A DNA stretch of 64,000 nucleotides from Lithodes maja (taxonomy: Eukaryota > Arthropoda > Malacostraca > Decapoda > Lithodidae): NCBI GenBank assembly GCA_037953745.1, contig JBAKBP010000201.1:1-64000 (forward strand), given 5' to 3'. The number at the start of each line of letters is the position of its first letter. Position 1 is the stretch's first letter. This document shows positions 1-9,136 of this stretch, piece by piece. The position numbers were made by a program, and so were the translations under genes. Below the pieces are notes generated by a model. The model made no database searches. It was not told the DNA's origin and worked only from the letters and a program-made list of their open reading frames with translations.

Positions 1-104
1 ATCCCCCCCTCAATGTTTCGCCCAAATAAATACGCCCATCCCTCCCTCAATGTTTCTCCCAAATAAATACGCCCATCCCTCCCTCAATGTTTCGCCCATG
101 TTTG
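1..104. repeat. Tandem repeat, about 43 bp unit
   Basis: About two and a half copies of a unit built on AAATAAATACGCCCATCCC and TCCCTCAATGTTTCGCCC. Copy B at 27,521 keeps only one unit, so the repeat number differs between the duplicates. Confidence 0.85.
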
Positions 105-210
105 GTGTCACTGGAAGAGGCAGAGGCCTTTGCCGATGACAAAACTCGGGTGGTCATTAGTTCTTGTATCTATGAGGTGCAGGGACTGTTTTCATGATTT
201 ACTACATTAT

Positions 211-427
211 TTACCTTTTCGTGACCGGTGACGTCTTTTCTATTTGATTCCAGCTACGGTTAGACGATTTTATGAAGCTAAGGAAGGATATATGGTAGGT
301 AAAAGGATGATTTGAGATAGTCTGTATGTAGCCTTGTAAAGGATAGACGTCCTTCCTAAGCCGAATCAAATCGTGTAATAGTTGCCATAATATAATAAGC
401 AGGAAGTCACCGGTACTGAATAGGTAA
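211..427. mobile_element. Miniature inverted-repeat element, GTGACCGGTGACGTC family
   Basis: The ends are inverted: TTACCTTTTCGTGACCGGTG on the left, and on the right a sequence whose complement begins TTACCTATTCAGTACCGGTG. The inversion continues inwards (GGAAGGATATATGG against CCTTCCTAAGC), so the element can fold along much of its length. No coding capacity. The same family occurs at 2,039-2,386, 8,201-8,415 and 8,480-8,693. The copy in duplicate B is 27,672-27,888. Confidence 0.75.
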
Positions 428-448
428 AAGATTGCAATGTAGAGGAAA

Positions 449-870
449 TTAACCCACTTAGCACCAGCTAATTAAAAATAAAAGTACACCCCAGGACCAG
501 CAGGTTGTAAATAAATTTGTTTTCCAGAAAACACCTGGAATAGGTTAGAAATGAAGGACAAACCACAAAAAAAACGATCCCCTAGGTCATCAAGGGCTCC
601 TACCGGGCGCCCGAAAGTGGAATTACAAGAGGGGAAATGGGTAGGCAAAAACACGTTTTTGCGCGCTCACGCGCACGCAGTTAGACTTTGAGGATTTTTA
701 ACCATCTGCATTGTTGCATGGGATACTTACGCACTTCCCATACAAATCTGAGCCCTCCAGGTGCCATAGGCCCGGAGTAATTAGCCGCGACGCACCCTAT
801 GCGACGCTGGGGTTTAGGGTTACATACATTGCCGATGCATAACGTGCGTCGCTGGTCCTCAATGGGTTAA
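449..870. mobile_element. TTAA-bounded miniature element
   Basis: Bounded by TTAA at 449-452 and 867-870. The left end reads TTAACCCACTTAGCACCAG; the complement of the right end reads TTAACCCATTGAGGACCAG. TTAA target duplications and C-rich ends are the signature of the piggyBac superfamily, so I infer a non-autonomous piggyBac-type element of about 420 bp. No transposase ORF. The duplicate copy is 27,910-28,332. Confidence 0.65.
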
Positions 871-1293
871 TAACCAAAGAAGATAATGAAATGCAATACT
901 CTCTAATGACTAAATATTTTCCTTTCAGTCCGCTCCGAGTCTTCGTGTGTGAACCATATCTGCAACTGTGATCGTGAGGCGGCCGAGTGTTTTCAGACCC
1001 ACCTCTTCAACGGTACCTCGCCAGACACCAAACACCTTGGCACCAAGACTCTTTAACTCATCGTCATGCCAGTGTAAAGATTTTGTGTTCATATGTAACC
1101 AGTATTATACACATAACAAATGTTTCTATTGTTAATGTGTGCTAATTTGAACAATTCAGGGCTTGAAAAACCTAGGTTACATTTGAACGCACAATTCGAA
1201 TAGCGTGTTTTCATAGTTCTTGTTGGGGTTCATGAGCCACTCAAACACGTCGCCGCACCTGTACCGGCCCCTCCTTCTCGTTGGCTGAAGAGT
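871..1293. other. Flanks of the PLA2-like exon
   Basis: Apart from the exon at 929-1,056 I see no gene here. 1,057-1,293 would be 3' untranslated sequence if the exon is real. No clear AATAAA signal was found close to the stop. Confidence 0.4.
929..1056 (+). CDS. Terminal exon of a secretory phospholipase A2-like gene (partial)
   Basis: A polypyrimidine tract and CAG at 921-928 form a good splice acceptor. From 931 there is an open frame of 41 codons to TAA at 1,054-1,056. The translation contains ICNCDREAAECF. The Cys-x-Cys-Asp-Arg-x-Ala-Ala-x-Cys-Phe pattern is the helix of group I/II secretory phospholipase A2 that carries the aspartate of the catalytic His-Asp pair and two disulphide cysteines. 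These enzymes cleave the sn-2 ester of phospholipids outside the cell with calcium. The calcium loop and active-site His exon are not visible and would lie upstream, outside the window. No GT donor is needed because the stop is inside the exon. Whether copy A is expressed is unknown. Confidence 0.72.
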
Positions 1294-1488
1294 CTAACAG
1301 GGACGCATCAGGCGTTCAGTCCTCTGGAGAAAGTCACAGAAGAGAAAAACCACCGCTTGTCGCTGATTGTCAGTGATCCCTCGGCCACCAAGGGCTGTAG
1401 CAAGGGTGAGATTGGAGATGCCAATGAGATGTAGGCGACCAGCGAGGATCACCCGCTGCTTAAAAAGCCGAGGGCACCTCACCACATA
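1294..1488 (-). pseudogene. C-terminal tail of an I-type LINE (fragment)
   Basis: Minus-strand frame of about 63 codons beginning around VRCPRLFKQRVIL and ending LQRTERLMRPC. The pattern Cys-Pro-Arg, a basic stretch, a Leu/Gly-rich middle and a final FLQRTERL resembles the C-terminal region after RNase H in I-clade-like non-LTR retrotransposons. No RT motifs remain. The duplicate at 28,746-28,940 has one extra base in its A-run and is frameshifted. The family call is by pattern only. Confidence 0.42.
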
Positions 1489-1934
1489 ATGCTAGTATAA
1501 TTTTCATAGTGATACCGTTCCTCGTATGCTAGTATCCGTTGACTCATCTTCCACGCGGCAATGACCTTTGTTGTTACACTGTCTTATGAAACTGCATGTA
1601 TTAATTTATTCATCCTCTTCCACAATATTTCTTCAATACTACCTACCTTCCCCTTTATCACACCCTGTCAGTGATATTTCAGGGGCATTAGTTTTTGCTT
1701 GATAAATCTCTCATCCTGATCTGGGATTGGCTGCAATAATGTATTTACATATGCCACCTCAAGCCTAATCTATAATTCATTCATTATACTGTAAGTGGGC
1801 CAAAAATCTAAAACCCCTAACCTACAGTATGTAACTCCAAAAGGGCTAGAGCATATGGGCTATAACCTTCCATACATATTCTCTGGCTGACTCTTCCTAA
1901 ATGGTAGAAATATTACCTTCATTACTCTAGTCGT
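1489..1934. other. AT-rich spacer without recognisable gene
   Basis: Shared with copy B (28,941-29,388). I see no long ORF, RNA gene or clear repeat. Confidence 0.5.
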
Positions 1935-2035
1935 TTTATAGTTGTTGTTGTTGTTGTTGTCTTTCCCCAAGCTGCCTGGCCGAAGAGCCCCGTCCATACC
2001 AGCACAGCATTCTTCTGTCCTGGTAATGGCTGGTA
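1935..2035 (-). repeat. 3' end of a (CAA)n-tailed retroposon
   Basis: On the minus strand the sequence runs GGCCAGGCAGCTTGGGGAA followed by an interrupted (CAA)n tail (plus-strand GTT repeat at 1,941-1,959). The same tail, GGCCAGGCAGCTTGGGGAAC plus (CAA)n, ends the SINE-like element at 5,897-6,431, and is present at 29,389-29,480. A shared 3' tail suggests one LINE machinery moves them. Confidence 0.6.
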
Positions 2036-2038
2036 ATG

Positions 2039-2386
2039 TTAACCCTTTCAGTACCGGTGACGTCATTTTCATTATAGTCTATCAACTAATAACTGTCTTG
2101 ATAGCGTAATGCATAAATGCGCGGAATTTCGGTGTGAGTATCCTAGGTTCGAATCCTTGGAGTGCCACATGTATTTGTTGATTTCATTAATTGAGTTTAG
2201 AAGTGAAGTTGGTTGGTGAAAATATATAATTAGACAATATAATTTAGCTTAGGAAGGACGTCTGCCAATTAAAAGGCTACAGACTATCTCAATCAATCCT
2301 TTTAGCTATCATATATATCCTTCCTAAGCTAAATAAAATCTGCTAAATGTAGCAGAAATAAAGCATAAAAGACGTCACCGGTACTG
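2039..2386. mobile_element. TTAA miniature element with a tRNA-like core
   Basis: Left boundary TTAA at 2,039-2,042, then CAGTACCGGTGACGTC at 2,049-2,064; its exact complement lies at 2,371-2,386. Between them is a tRNA-like block. TAGCGTAATGC at 2,102-2,112 fits the pol III A-box with one mismatch. GGTTCGAATCC at 2,146-2,156 is a perfect B-box in a pairing T-arm context (CTAGG against CCTTG). The right TTAA has mutated. The duplicate is 29,485-29,833. I infer a piggyBac-type MITE that captured a tRNA or tRNA-derived SINE. Confidence 0.65.
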
Positions 2387-3113
2387 CAGGAGTATAGACC
2401 CCCACCACACCTCACCCCAATATACTCCAAACACTGTTGATTATTATTCAAGCATTTCCTCACTATCTGTTATTGTTCACTAGGATGCAATAGTCTCTAG
2501 GCCACTCATAAGAATTTGTGGATCCCTTATGTTTTGTGTATGCAATTATAATTAGCTGTATAAAATCGTTATTGTCTTTCTACCATGGTTTTGTTCACCT
2601 GACCCTATTTCAAGAATTATATAAGTTAGGCTTAAGCTAGAGTAGTTAGGTTATGTGATACCTTAAACTTATTGTATGAAAATAGTGAGTAAATAGCCTA
2701 ACTAATATTTGAGAAAAATAGGCAATCCTGTGGTACCCAGATAGCCTAACTATCACAAATACGGTAAAGCGTGGATCTCTCGTGAAAATTTATCTATCTT
2801 ACCCCTATAAACACCCGATCATCATACTGCCTGAAAAAAAAAAAAAAAAAAAATCAACACGATTTATTTAATACTATTAAGATAATACTTATTATATTCA
2901 TGAAGAATGCACGGAAGTTACCGGATGTATACAAGATGTAGCCTAGCTGCTGCGTACATACAGTACATAACTTAGTTGGTAATTGTAAGTCATAACAGTT
3001 AGACAGCGCAACTAGTTGGCAGCATTCTCACACACTTTCATAATCATTTGATACGGTAGTTGTATATATATTCATATGTTTTATACCGGTACACCATTTG
3101 GGTGATAACTAAG
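2387..3113. other. Upstream region of the retropepsin-like gene, no gene seen
   Basis: AT-rich sequence with a 19-base A-run near 2,833-2,851 (shorter in copy B, about 9). No promoter could be assigned with confidence. In copy B the solo LTR sits inside this region, between the equivalents of 2,473 and 2,468. Confidence 0.5.
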
Positions 3114-3806
3114 ATGCAAACTCGAAGCAAGTCAGTGAAAGGAAGGGGTGTGGTTATAGATACAAGGCGGCGAGCAAGAGAAGCTGCCATAATGGCTGCC
3201 AGGGAGATAAATGCCAATGATGAAAATAACAGCACTAAAACGGCATCTAGGAAACTGGCGAGGTCTCAAAATACCGTGGCGACCACAACAAAACGTCCTA
3301 GGATTGAGGCACAAGGGACAGGTCGAATTGTAGCTGCGAAAATAGAGGGTCAAGATAAGAAGAGGCCCAGGACAGACGATACCAAATCAGTCAAAAAGAG
3401 GGCTAGATTCGAAACGGAAAACACAACCGTGGCAGACACTAGGGATGCAAAAACTAGCCTAGCATCCAATAAGGATAATGAGGGTGGTGATGAATACAAG
3501 GATTTGGAGCTGAGTTTAGGAGTGACTCCTGGCCTGATGAAAATTCCCAACCCACTGCCACTACTAGAACAGTTCCCCTCAGCTAAGCTTCTATCGGGTC
3601 AATATCTCAAAGCAACGATCAATGGCAAAACAGTCACGTTTTACCTTAACTCCGGAACGACGGCGAACGTCATGGACCCTCGAACTGCGAAAAGGTTAGG
3701 TGTTGACAAGATGGAAGCAAAGGTTGAACAAATAAAGGTCCATACGCCGGAAGGGGTGAAATATACCACCATAAAATATGTTAATAATATAGATTTGTTT
3801 AAGTAA
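3114..3806 (+). CDS. Retropepsin-like protein, first reading frame (N-terminal part)
   Basis: About 230 codons from the ATG at 3,114, chosen over an in-frame ATG 18 codons upstream because the conserved basic N-terminus (MQTRSKSV) begins here. Residues 1-105 are rich in Lys, Arg, Thr and Ala, with nuclear-localisation-like basic clusters. From about residue 160 there is a retropepsin-like segment: LKATINGKTVTFYLNSGTT, where the catalytic Asp-Thr/Ser-Gly of the family is replaced by Asn-Ser-Gly (residues 179-181). The frame stops at 3,806, five bases before a second frame that continues the same fold, which looks like a single-base frameshift. Copies A and B differ mostly at replacement sites, so constraint looks relaxed. 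Likely a decayed Ty3/Gypsy-type fragment; a domesticated gene is possible. Confidence 0.55.
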   Translation: MQTRSKSVKGRGVVIDTRRRAREAAIMAAREINANDENNSTKTASRKLARSQNTVATTTKRPRIEAQGTGRIVAAKIEGQDKKRPRTDDTKSVKKRARFETENTTVADTRDAKTSLASNKDNEGGDEYKDLELSLGVTPGLMKIPNPLPLLEQFPSAKLLSGQYLKATINGKTVTFYLNSGTTANVMDPRTAKRLGVDKMEAKVEQIKVHTPEGVKYTTIKYVNNIDLFK

Positions 3807-3810
3807 TGGG

Positions 3811-4347
3811 ATGAAATTCTATGCCGATGTTATCGTGCAAAAACAAGATTTTGGACGGGATAGAACCAGAATTCGGAATATCCTAGGCATTCCAACTTTA
3901 GTTGACCTCAACGCAGTTCAGCCTTTTTCATCTCTTTCCCCGGTGGTCTATTTCAAACCAAGGGGAATATTTAGACCTATGAGAAGCACACGGAAACCGT
4001 CATCAAAGGGTATGTTAGGGATGTTGGCGTTTCCTTTTTCGTTGTACGCCAATACAAATCTTTACATCATGGTGTCTTCGATTGCGCTCCATCAGTTCTA
4101 CGTCAGCAAGCGCGCCTGCAAGCGGCTTCTCCTGGACACCAGCCCTCATACGGTAAACATATTTTCACTTCAGGGGGCTTTCCTGACTGTAACTGTATCT
4201 AGGCAGGAATGCCCGTTTGGTTTTGATTTAATAATGGGCTTAAAAATGTTAAATCGATACAAGTGCCTTATCGATTATGGTGCAAACTTGATTTATTTTT
4301 GTGTGAAAAAGCGCACTTATGTAACAGCGCTTTATGAATTAGAATAA
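3811..4347 (+). CDS. Retropepsin-like protein, second reading frame
   Basis: 178 codons from ATG at 3,811, in a different frame from the preceding ORF and five bases after its stop. ILGIPTL near residues 24-30 resembles the end of the first protease domain. A second retropepsin-like domain follows: Asp-Thr-Ser at residues 109-111 (LLLDTSPHTVN) and FDLIMGLKMLNRY at 138-150, the hydrophobic-hydrophobic-Gly motif that closes the retropepsin fold. So the pair of frames appears to encode two protease-like domains in tandem, the first with Asn in place of catalytic Asp. No reverse transcriptase follows. The copy at 35,969-36,493 is four residues shorter through changes near the end. Function is not established. 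Confidence 0.55.
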   Translation: MKFYADVIVQKQDFGRDRTRIRNILGIPTLVDLNAVQPFSSLSPVVYFKPRGIFRPMRSTRKPSSKGMLGMLAFPFSLYANTNLYIMVSSIALHQFYVSKRACKRLLLDTSPHTVNIFSLQGAFLTVTVSRQECPFGFDLIMGLKMLNRYKCLIDYGANLIYFCVKKRTYVTALYELE

Positions 4348-4811
4348 TCTATTCTACATTATAATGTTTTAAAATAAAATAATTAAAACACTAATAAAAA
4401 ATAAAAATAAACCCAAAAAAATCAAAGGTGTTGAGCAAAACAAGAGAAAATATGTATTATTATACGGTTTAATTTAAATATTATATATTTTATATCATCT
4501 TTATGTTATATGGGCTTATCATTATTTATACAGCTCTGAAGGATATATTATTACGGAAACTAATTACTCTTTTATGAGTTAAAATAATCTATTCTATATA
4601 TTATAATGTTTTAAGATAAAATAATTAGAACACTAATACAAAATAAAAATAAACCCCCCAAAAATCAAAGGGGTTAAGCAAGAATTTTTTAAATAGGTAT
4701 TATTATACGGTTTAATTTAAATATTTTATATAGAAATCATCTTTATATTATATGGGCTTATCATTATTTATACAGCTCTGAAGGATATATTATTGCGGAA
4801 ACTAATTACTA
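4336..4811 (+). repeat. Two tandem copies of a 238 bp AT-rich unit
   Basis: 4,336-4,573 and 4,574-4,811 repeat each other (AATAATCTATTCTA..., ...GGAAACTAATTACT). The first copy begins at the stop codon of the second protease frame. The same pair is present in copy B (about 36,491-36,967), so it predates the A/B split. Confidence 0.85.
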
Positions 4812-4904
4812 TTTTCATACCTTCCTATATTTTGTGTAGCGTAATTAAAGGTTTCAGTACATCATGACGCTTTGTAGGTTAAATTTGGAATATTATTTAA
4901 TAGC

Positions 4905-5333
4905 TTAACTCTTTGGCTGCGGGGTGTTTTGGGCTATTTAGGGCATATTCAGGCACTCCTGAATGATGAATCAAGCATCTGCATTAAATGAACTGTATGC
5001 TGCCGAAAACTAGGCGAAAATAGCTTCAAAATGAGACCAGAACGGGCCTCGTACGTGGTCTGGTTCACCCGCAGCGGTGCCATAGAAACGCGGGAAATCC
5101 GCTATTTGTTAGCACTCGCTCGCTTGGCAACACTGTTGTGAGAGGCAGTGCCAGACCCGCGCGAGACACAGTCTACCTCAGTGGGCCGCTCGCTGCTCTG
5201 AGGAACAGAGGTGGGCCCCTCACGCTCCCGCCCACTGACACTCTATTTTTACGTTTTTTACAGGTTTTTGAAGCCTGGAATTGCTGTAAATTGCCAGGAC
5301 GTTCCAGAACGTCACCCGCAGCGAAAGGGTTAA
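4905..5333. mobile_element. piggyBac-type miniature element
   Basis: TTAA at 4,905-4,908 and 5,330-5,333. The left end is TTAACTCTTTGGCTGCGGGG; the complement of the right end is TTAACCCTTTCGCTGCGGGT. TTAA duplication plus CCCTTT-type inverted ends fits the piggyBac superfamily. It is 421 bp between the TTAA copies, GC-richer than its flanks, with no transposase. Copy B (near 37,305-37,325) lacks it and carries a mutated empty site. Confidence 0.78.
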
Positions 5334-5647
5334 ATAAGACCATTAGACCTACACCGTAAAAAATATAAAGGCATAATAAAGGCATATAAAATAATTAGGT
5401 ATATTGATAGTGATATACCTTTCTATCCTTATACTTAACAGGTACAGTATATTACTGCCAATATACAGGGTGGCACAGAATAGTTACCCACCTGATAGAA
5501 ATTCGTCTTATAGGCCTACTCATCATTATTCATATAAGCTTATTTGTAATACAACTTTAAATATACCAGTAGCTTTTAATACCAATTATATATTTCATAG
5601 GGTATTATAAAAGGCAATATATAAATTACTTGTGAAGATAATGTATA

Positions 5648-5679
5648 AAACATAATATCCATAACACGTTCCACACATC
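5648..5679 (+). repeat. Single copy of the 32 bp unit expanded in copy B
   Basis: AAACATAATATCCATAACAC followed by GTTCCACACATC occurs once here. The equivalent place in copy B holds 45 copies (38,225-39,664). Surrounding 5,334-5,887 is otherwise AT-rich spacer without a gene. Confidence 0.95.
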
Positions 5680-5896
5680 AAACAGCCTGGCTATGCACAT
5701 ACATGTATAGAAAGGCAGCGTTGTCAATTTCCGCCAGATGGGTAACCATATTCCGCGCCACCTACCAAATTAACCGCTTGTGGATCATGATGCGTTTTAA
5801 AAGTTTATGTTAGCTATCTTTAGACGATATCATATAGCTTATGAAAAATATGTGGGAGTTGCAAGGGTAATGACTGGCCCAATCAATCCTCTGACG

Positions 5897-6431
5897 AAAG
5901 GCGGGTGCCCATCCCCTAAAGGGGTTGAAATAGGGGAGCTATCCCCCCACCAAAGGCGGCTTTCTAGGGCCTTTCCTAGCTGATGCTGAGAGGATTGGGT
6001 TCTAGTCAAGTGGTGATGGGCTGGTCTATCAGAGTGAGAGCTGAGCAATCTCTGCCATACCCATAGCTTACTCTGACTGTTCCTTTAACTTATATATTTT
6101 CTAGATATCAAGTGTGTCAAGTCTCTTCCGTGGATTGACCTCCCAATCTACCAAGATTGGAAGCCAAAGCGTCACATTTTTCCCTTGCCCCTCAACTTTC
6201 TCTTCATAATTGCTGAGGGGCACCGGGCCCTGGGTGGGGCTTTGGTTTCCCGGGCGTTTTCGCACCCTCCTCAGCTCCCCGCCAAGGTGTGGCTTCGGTC
6301 ACCCAGGCTTTATTGTGGTCTGCAGGGAGGGTTCTGTGGGGGCGCTCGGTTGTGGCCTTGGAATTGCTCGGGGACTTGGGGCTGTTCGGCCAGGCAGCTT
6401 GGGGAACAACAACAACAACAACAACAACAAC
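5897..6431 (+). mobile_element. SINE-like retroposon with (CAA)n tail
   Basis: A 535 bp insertion flanked by the 9 bp duplication CCTCTGACG (5,888-5,896 and 6,432-6,440). Copy B has the uninterrupted site near 39,870, so the insertion is A-specific. It ends GGCCAGGCAGCTTGGGGAAC followed by (CAA)n. TAGTCAAGTGG near 6,001-6,013 fits the A-box consensus, but I see no B-box, so tRNA origin is uncertain. It has no RT ORF and must have been moved by a LINE with the same tail. Confidence 0.75.
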
Positions 6432-6813
6432 CCTCTGACGTCCATATACGTTTCCTACTCTGAATGAAATCGTCCAGTGATAGCCAGAATATACAGTACT
6501 GTCAAAATACGTCAGACTCCCCAAAGGCTTAATAGGTTTTCCAATGATAGCCGGAAGAAAATTAAGAAACGCGTATTCATGTACTGAAAGGGTTAACACT
6601 ATCTGGTGCAACGTCTCGGGGGTTATTATGATATGTTGTTATATTATTATTGAGGGTTTTGATTGTTGTTGCCATTTTCGACCAATGTATTTTTAGTTTC
6701 CCCTAGACTAAGAAAAATTCCTCCCCACACTCCCTTCAAACTAAAATAAAAAATGTCACCTAGACCCCTTCGAGATAAATGTGTAAAATTTTTGGTAGAA
6801 AACTCGGCTTCTC

Positions 6814-7299
6814 TTAACACCTTAAGAGCGGGTGGAGGAGTATATATGATGTGCCGCCCAGCGGGGGGTTTTACCGTAAACGAGCTTGTTTCCGTGCTCG
6901 TTTTCATGAATAAACAAGAGCTAGAGCGTTATACAAGTATGCATCCCTGAAAGGGCGTTAATTCAGCTTTTCAATGACACCTGAACCATCCTTCTACGAT
7001 CACTGGTTGTCTTGCAACGATCATGCACCCGAAGGGCAAAATCGGTAAAATACGGTAATTTTCTTACATTATTATGTGTAAAACGAGTGAGAGAGGGTGG
7101 AGTACAAAGGAGTACATCTCAGTAGCTCCACGGCCACCGTGGTGAGCGGTCATGAGGTAACCTACGCTCCTCCCACTGCTCCGCTCTCTCTCAGAGCACA
7201 TTATGTGCTCAAAATTGCACTCGACAATAGCCGTGACTCACCACATAGGCCACATTTATTTAACTCGACAATAGCCATGTGCCGCCAAAGAAGGGTTAA
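6814..7299. mobile_element. TTAA-targeted insertion specific to copy A
   Basis: TTAA at 6,814-6,817 and 7,296-7,299 bracket 478 bp. Copy B has exactly one TTAA at the same point (40,248-40,251) with matching flanks (GGCTTCTC on the left, ACTGTAAGC on the right). This is a clean filled/empty site pair. The ends are only loosely inverted (TTAACACCTTAAGAGCGGG against TTAACCCTTCTTTGGCGGC). No transposase. Confidence 0.8.
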
Positions 7300-7839
7300 A
7301 CTGTAAGCTCGCTGTCGCTCGCCCCGAAAAAAATCGACACCTGAATAGGGTGAAGTGTCTTTTAATTGCCAAACTAATGAGGTGAAACATAATAAAATAT
7401 CCAAACCCGGTTTCAAGGTCGAAAGGGAGGGGTGTGGAGGGAGGAGAGAGAGAAAGACTAGCCCTCACTACCTCCAGTCTCGCTCGAGAGCTCGAGCTCG
7501 TGAAGGGAGGGTGCAGTTTCGCTCTCTGTCAACTCCATAAACGAACCGTTCGGCAATATTTCGTGTTTGTCACCCCCCAAATACTATTCCAACTTGTTTT
7601 ATTGTTGTAACATGTAACTATCTTCATATTAAACATAAAATAGGTGCATATGAATAAGTAATAACGATATTTATTGGATAATGACAATTTTCGTCAGAAA
7701 TTAATGCAATAGCTTCGCCCCTCACGACGTTTAACGAATTGGAGCCTCGCCGCGGATAGGTTAATACCTTCAGGTTAGGTCAGTTGACGGTATTGAGGGT
7801 AGGCCTTTACAACAGCACCTCGTATCTACTTTCCGAAGA
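7300..7839. other. Shared A/B sequence without a gene
   Basis: Matches 40,252-40,784. Part of it (TTTTATTGTTGTAAC, then GGTGCATATG) resembles the outer arm of the large foldback at 9,137-10,327, so it is probably an older relative. A short palindrome rich in CTCGAG/GAGCTC lies at 7,482-7,500. Confidence 0.5.
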
Positions 7840-8060
7840 GTGATGAGAGGTGAGAAGGGGTGTTGGAGAGAGATGAACCTGTTGGAGTGGCTTTGTTGTG
7901 TGTGTTATAAGAGGGAAGAAGGAGTGTTGGAGCCAGTTGAAGCTGTTGAAGTGGCTTTGTTATGTGTGTTACTATAGAGAGAAGGGTCGTTGGAGAGAGA
8001 GGAAGCTGTTGGAGTAGCATTGCTGTATGTTTTATTAGTCTGTATACGTTGTCTAATGTC
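7840..8060 (-). repeat. SINE body with about 60-65 bp tandem subrepeats
   Basis: Three imperfect subrepeats built on GTGTTGGAGAGAGA and GTTGGAGTGGCTTTGTTGTG. Related sequence is at 40,785-41,010 (copy B) and, attached to a tRNA-like head and poly(A) tail, at 32,971-33,374. This suggests one SINE family read on the minus strand. Confidence 0.6.
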
Positions 8061-8200
8061 CCCAACTGTGCGGCTAGGAAAACAATGCTGTGAGCCATCC
8101 AGTCAGCTGAGCCCAGGTGGTGGAAGGGTAGGAGGTGATCGGTGGGCGTATCTCCATCTCTTCTTGGCTCTCTGAAATATATATTGGTTTATCTACGTTA

Positions 8201-8415
8201 TTAACCCCTTCCATACCAGCGATGTATTTTTAACTTTATTCTAGCTACTATTAGACAATTTTATTCAGTTTAAAAATGGCTTCCAGCAATTACCAGGCTT
8301 CGAACTATCATATTTAACCCTTTTCACTACCACAGATCCTTCTAAAACTGCACAAAATCGTCTAAGTATAGCTAGAAGAAAGTGAAAAAGACGTCGCCGG
8401 TACAGAAGGGGTTAA
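8201..8415. mobile_element. TTAA miniature element
   Basis: TTAA at 8,201-8,204 and 8,412-8,415. Left end TTAACCCCTTCCATACCAGC; complement of right end TTAACCCCTTCTGTACCGGC. It belongs to the same family as 211-427. In copy B the equivalent element starts at 41,146 and is cut at 41,420 by the LTR array. Confidence 0.75.
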
Positions 8416-8479
8416 CCCTTTGAAGATTAGGACGCATTTTTGATAGTTAATTCTGGCCCATCACTACATGTAGCCGATT

Positions 8480-8693
8480 TTAACCCACACAGTAACGGTG
8501 AAGTCTTTTGTTTTTGTTCATCTATGTTTAGACGATATTATGAAGCTCAGGAAGGATATATGGTAGCTAAAAGGATTTCTTGAGATAGTCTGTAGCCTTT
8601 TAATTGGGTAAACGTCCTTCCTACCCTGAATAAAATTGTCTCATAGTTGCCAGATTATGATGAAAAGGACGTCACCGGTACTGAATGGGTTAA
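8480..8693. mobile_element. TTAA miniature element
   Basis: TTAA at 8,480-8,483 and 8,690-8,693. Left end TTAACCCACACAGTAACGG; complement of right end TTAACCCATTCAGTACCGG. The internal sequence matches 211-427 (GGAAGGATATATGG). Same non-autonomous family. Confidence 0.78.
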
Positions 8694-9080
8694 TAAGGGG
8701 GGTCACCGTTTTTGTTTTTTTATCTTTCTCTCCTTCTTTTCTCTTTCCCTGGCTTGTATCCATTCGGCCCCATTCAGCCAACTGTTTTAAGACATTTATC
8801 CCCATCCAGGTATCGATTTCTTCCTGGCGAGCGATAGCGAGCCAGCATTGTATAGAGAAATCCGGCTTCGCCGGAGAAATTTTTCTATCGAAAAATTTAC
8901 AATTTTAGCTTGCTGTCAAAACAAATATATATATATATGCTGGCTCGCTACCGCTCGCCAGGAAAAAATTGACACCTGGATAGGGGTAAACGTCTTAAAA
9001 CAGTAGGCTGAATGGGGCCGAATGGATACATGCCAAAGAGAGGGAGATACAGAGAAAAAAAGAAAGGTGGGCCCCCTTAA
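8690..9080. mobile_element. Long-inverted-repeat miniature element (AAGGGGG family)
   Basis: Ends AAGGGGGGTCACC and, complemented, AAGGGGGCCCACC. Arms of over 100 bp include GTATCCATTCGGCCCCATTC and its inverted copy, with a (AT)n centre at about 8,925-8,937. A second member at 26,259-26,606 has clean TTAA boundaries. The left end here abuts the TTAA of the preceding element. Confidence 0.72.
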
Positions 9081-9136
9081 CCCGGGAACTGTGGGAAGAC
9101 TCTTAAGAGTTCCCCCGGCGGACTGCGGGAAGACTC

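Larger units (their letters stand above)
1..8415 (+). repeat. Segmental duplication, copy A
   Basis: This stretch recurs in the same orientation at 27,521-41,420 (position 61 matches about 27,522). Matching blocks include 61-2,473 with 27,521-29,918, 2,468-3,785 with 33,692-34,997, 3,776-4,900 with 35,930-37,310, and 5,680-8,411 with 39,665-41,420. By eye the identity is in the mid-90s percent outside insertions. Copy A lacks the solo LTR, TRIM, two LINE pieces and minisatellite expansion of copy B, but has its own insertions at 4,905-5,333, 5,897-6,431 and 6,814-7,299. The left edge may lie outside the window. Confidence 0.93.

Noticed and set aside
6204..6611. 135-codon minus-strand ORF with a poly-Val run
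   Set aside because: The Val run is the (CAA)n SINE tail read on the other strand.
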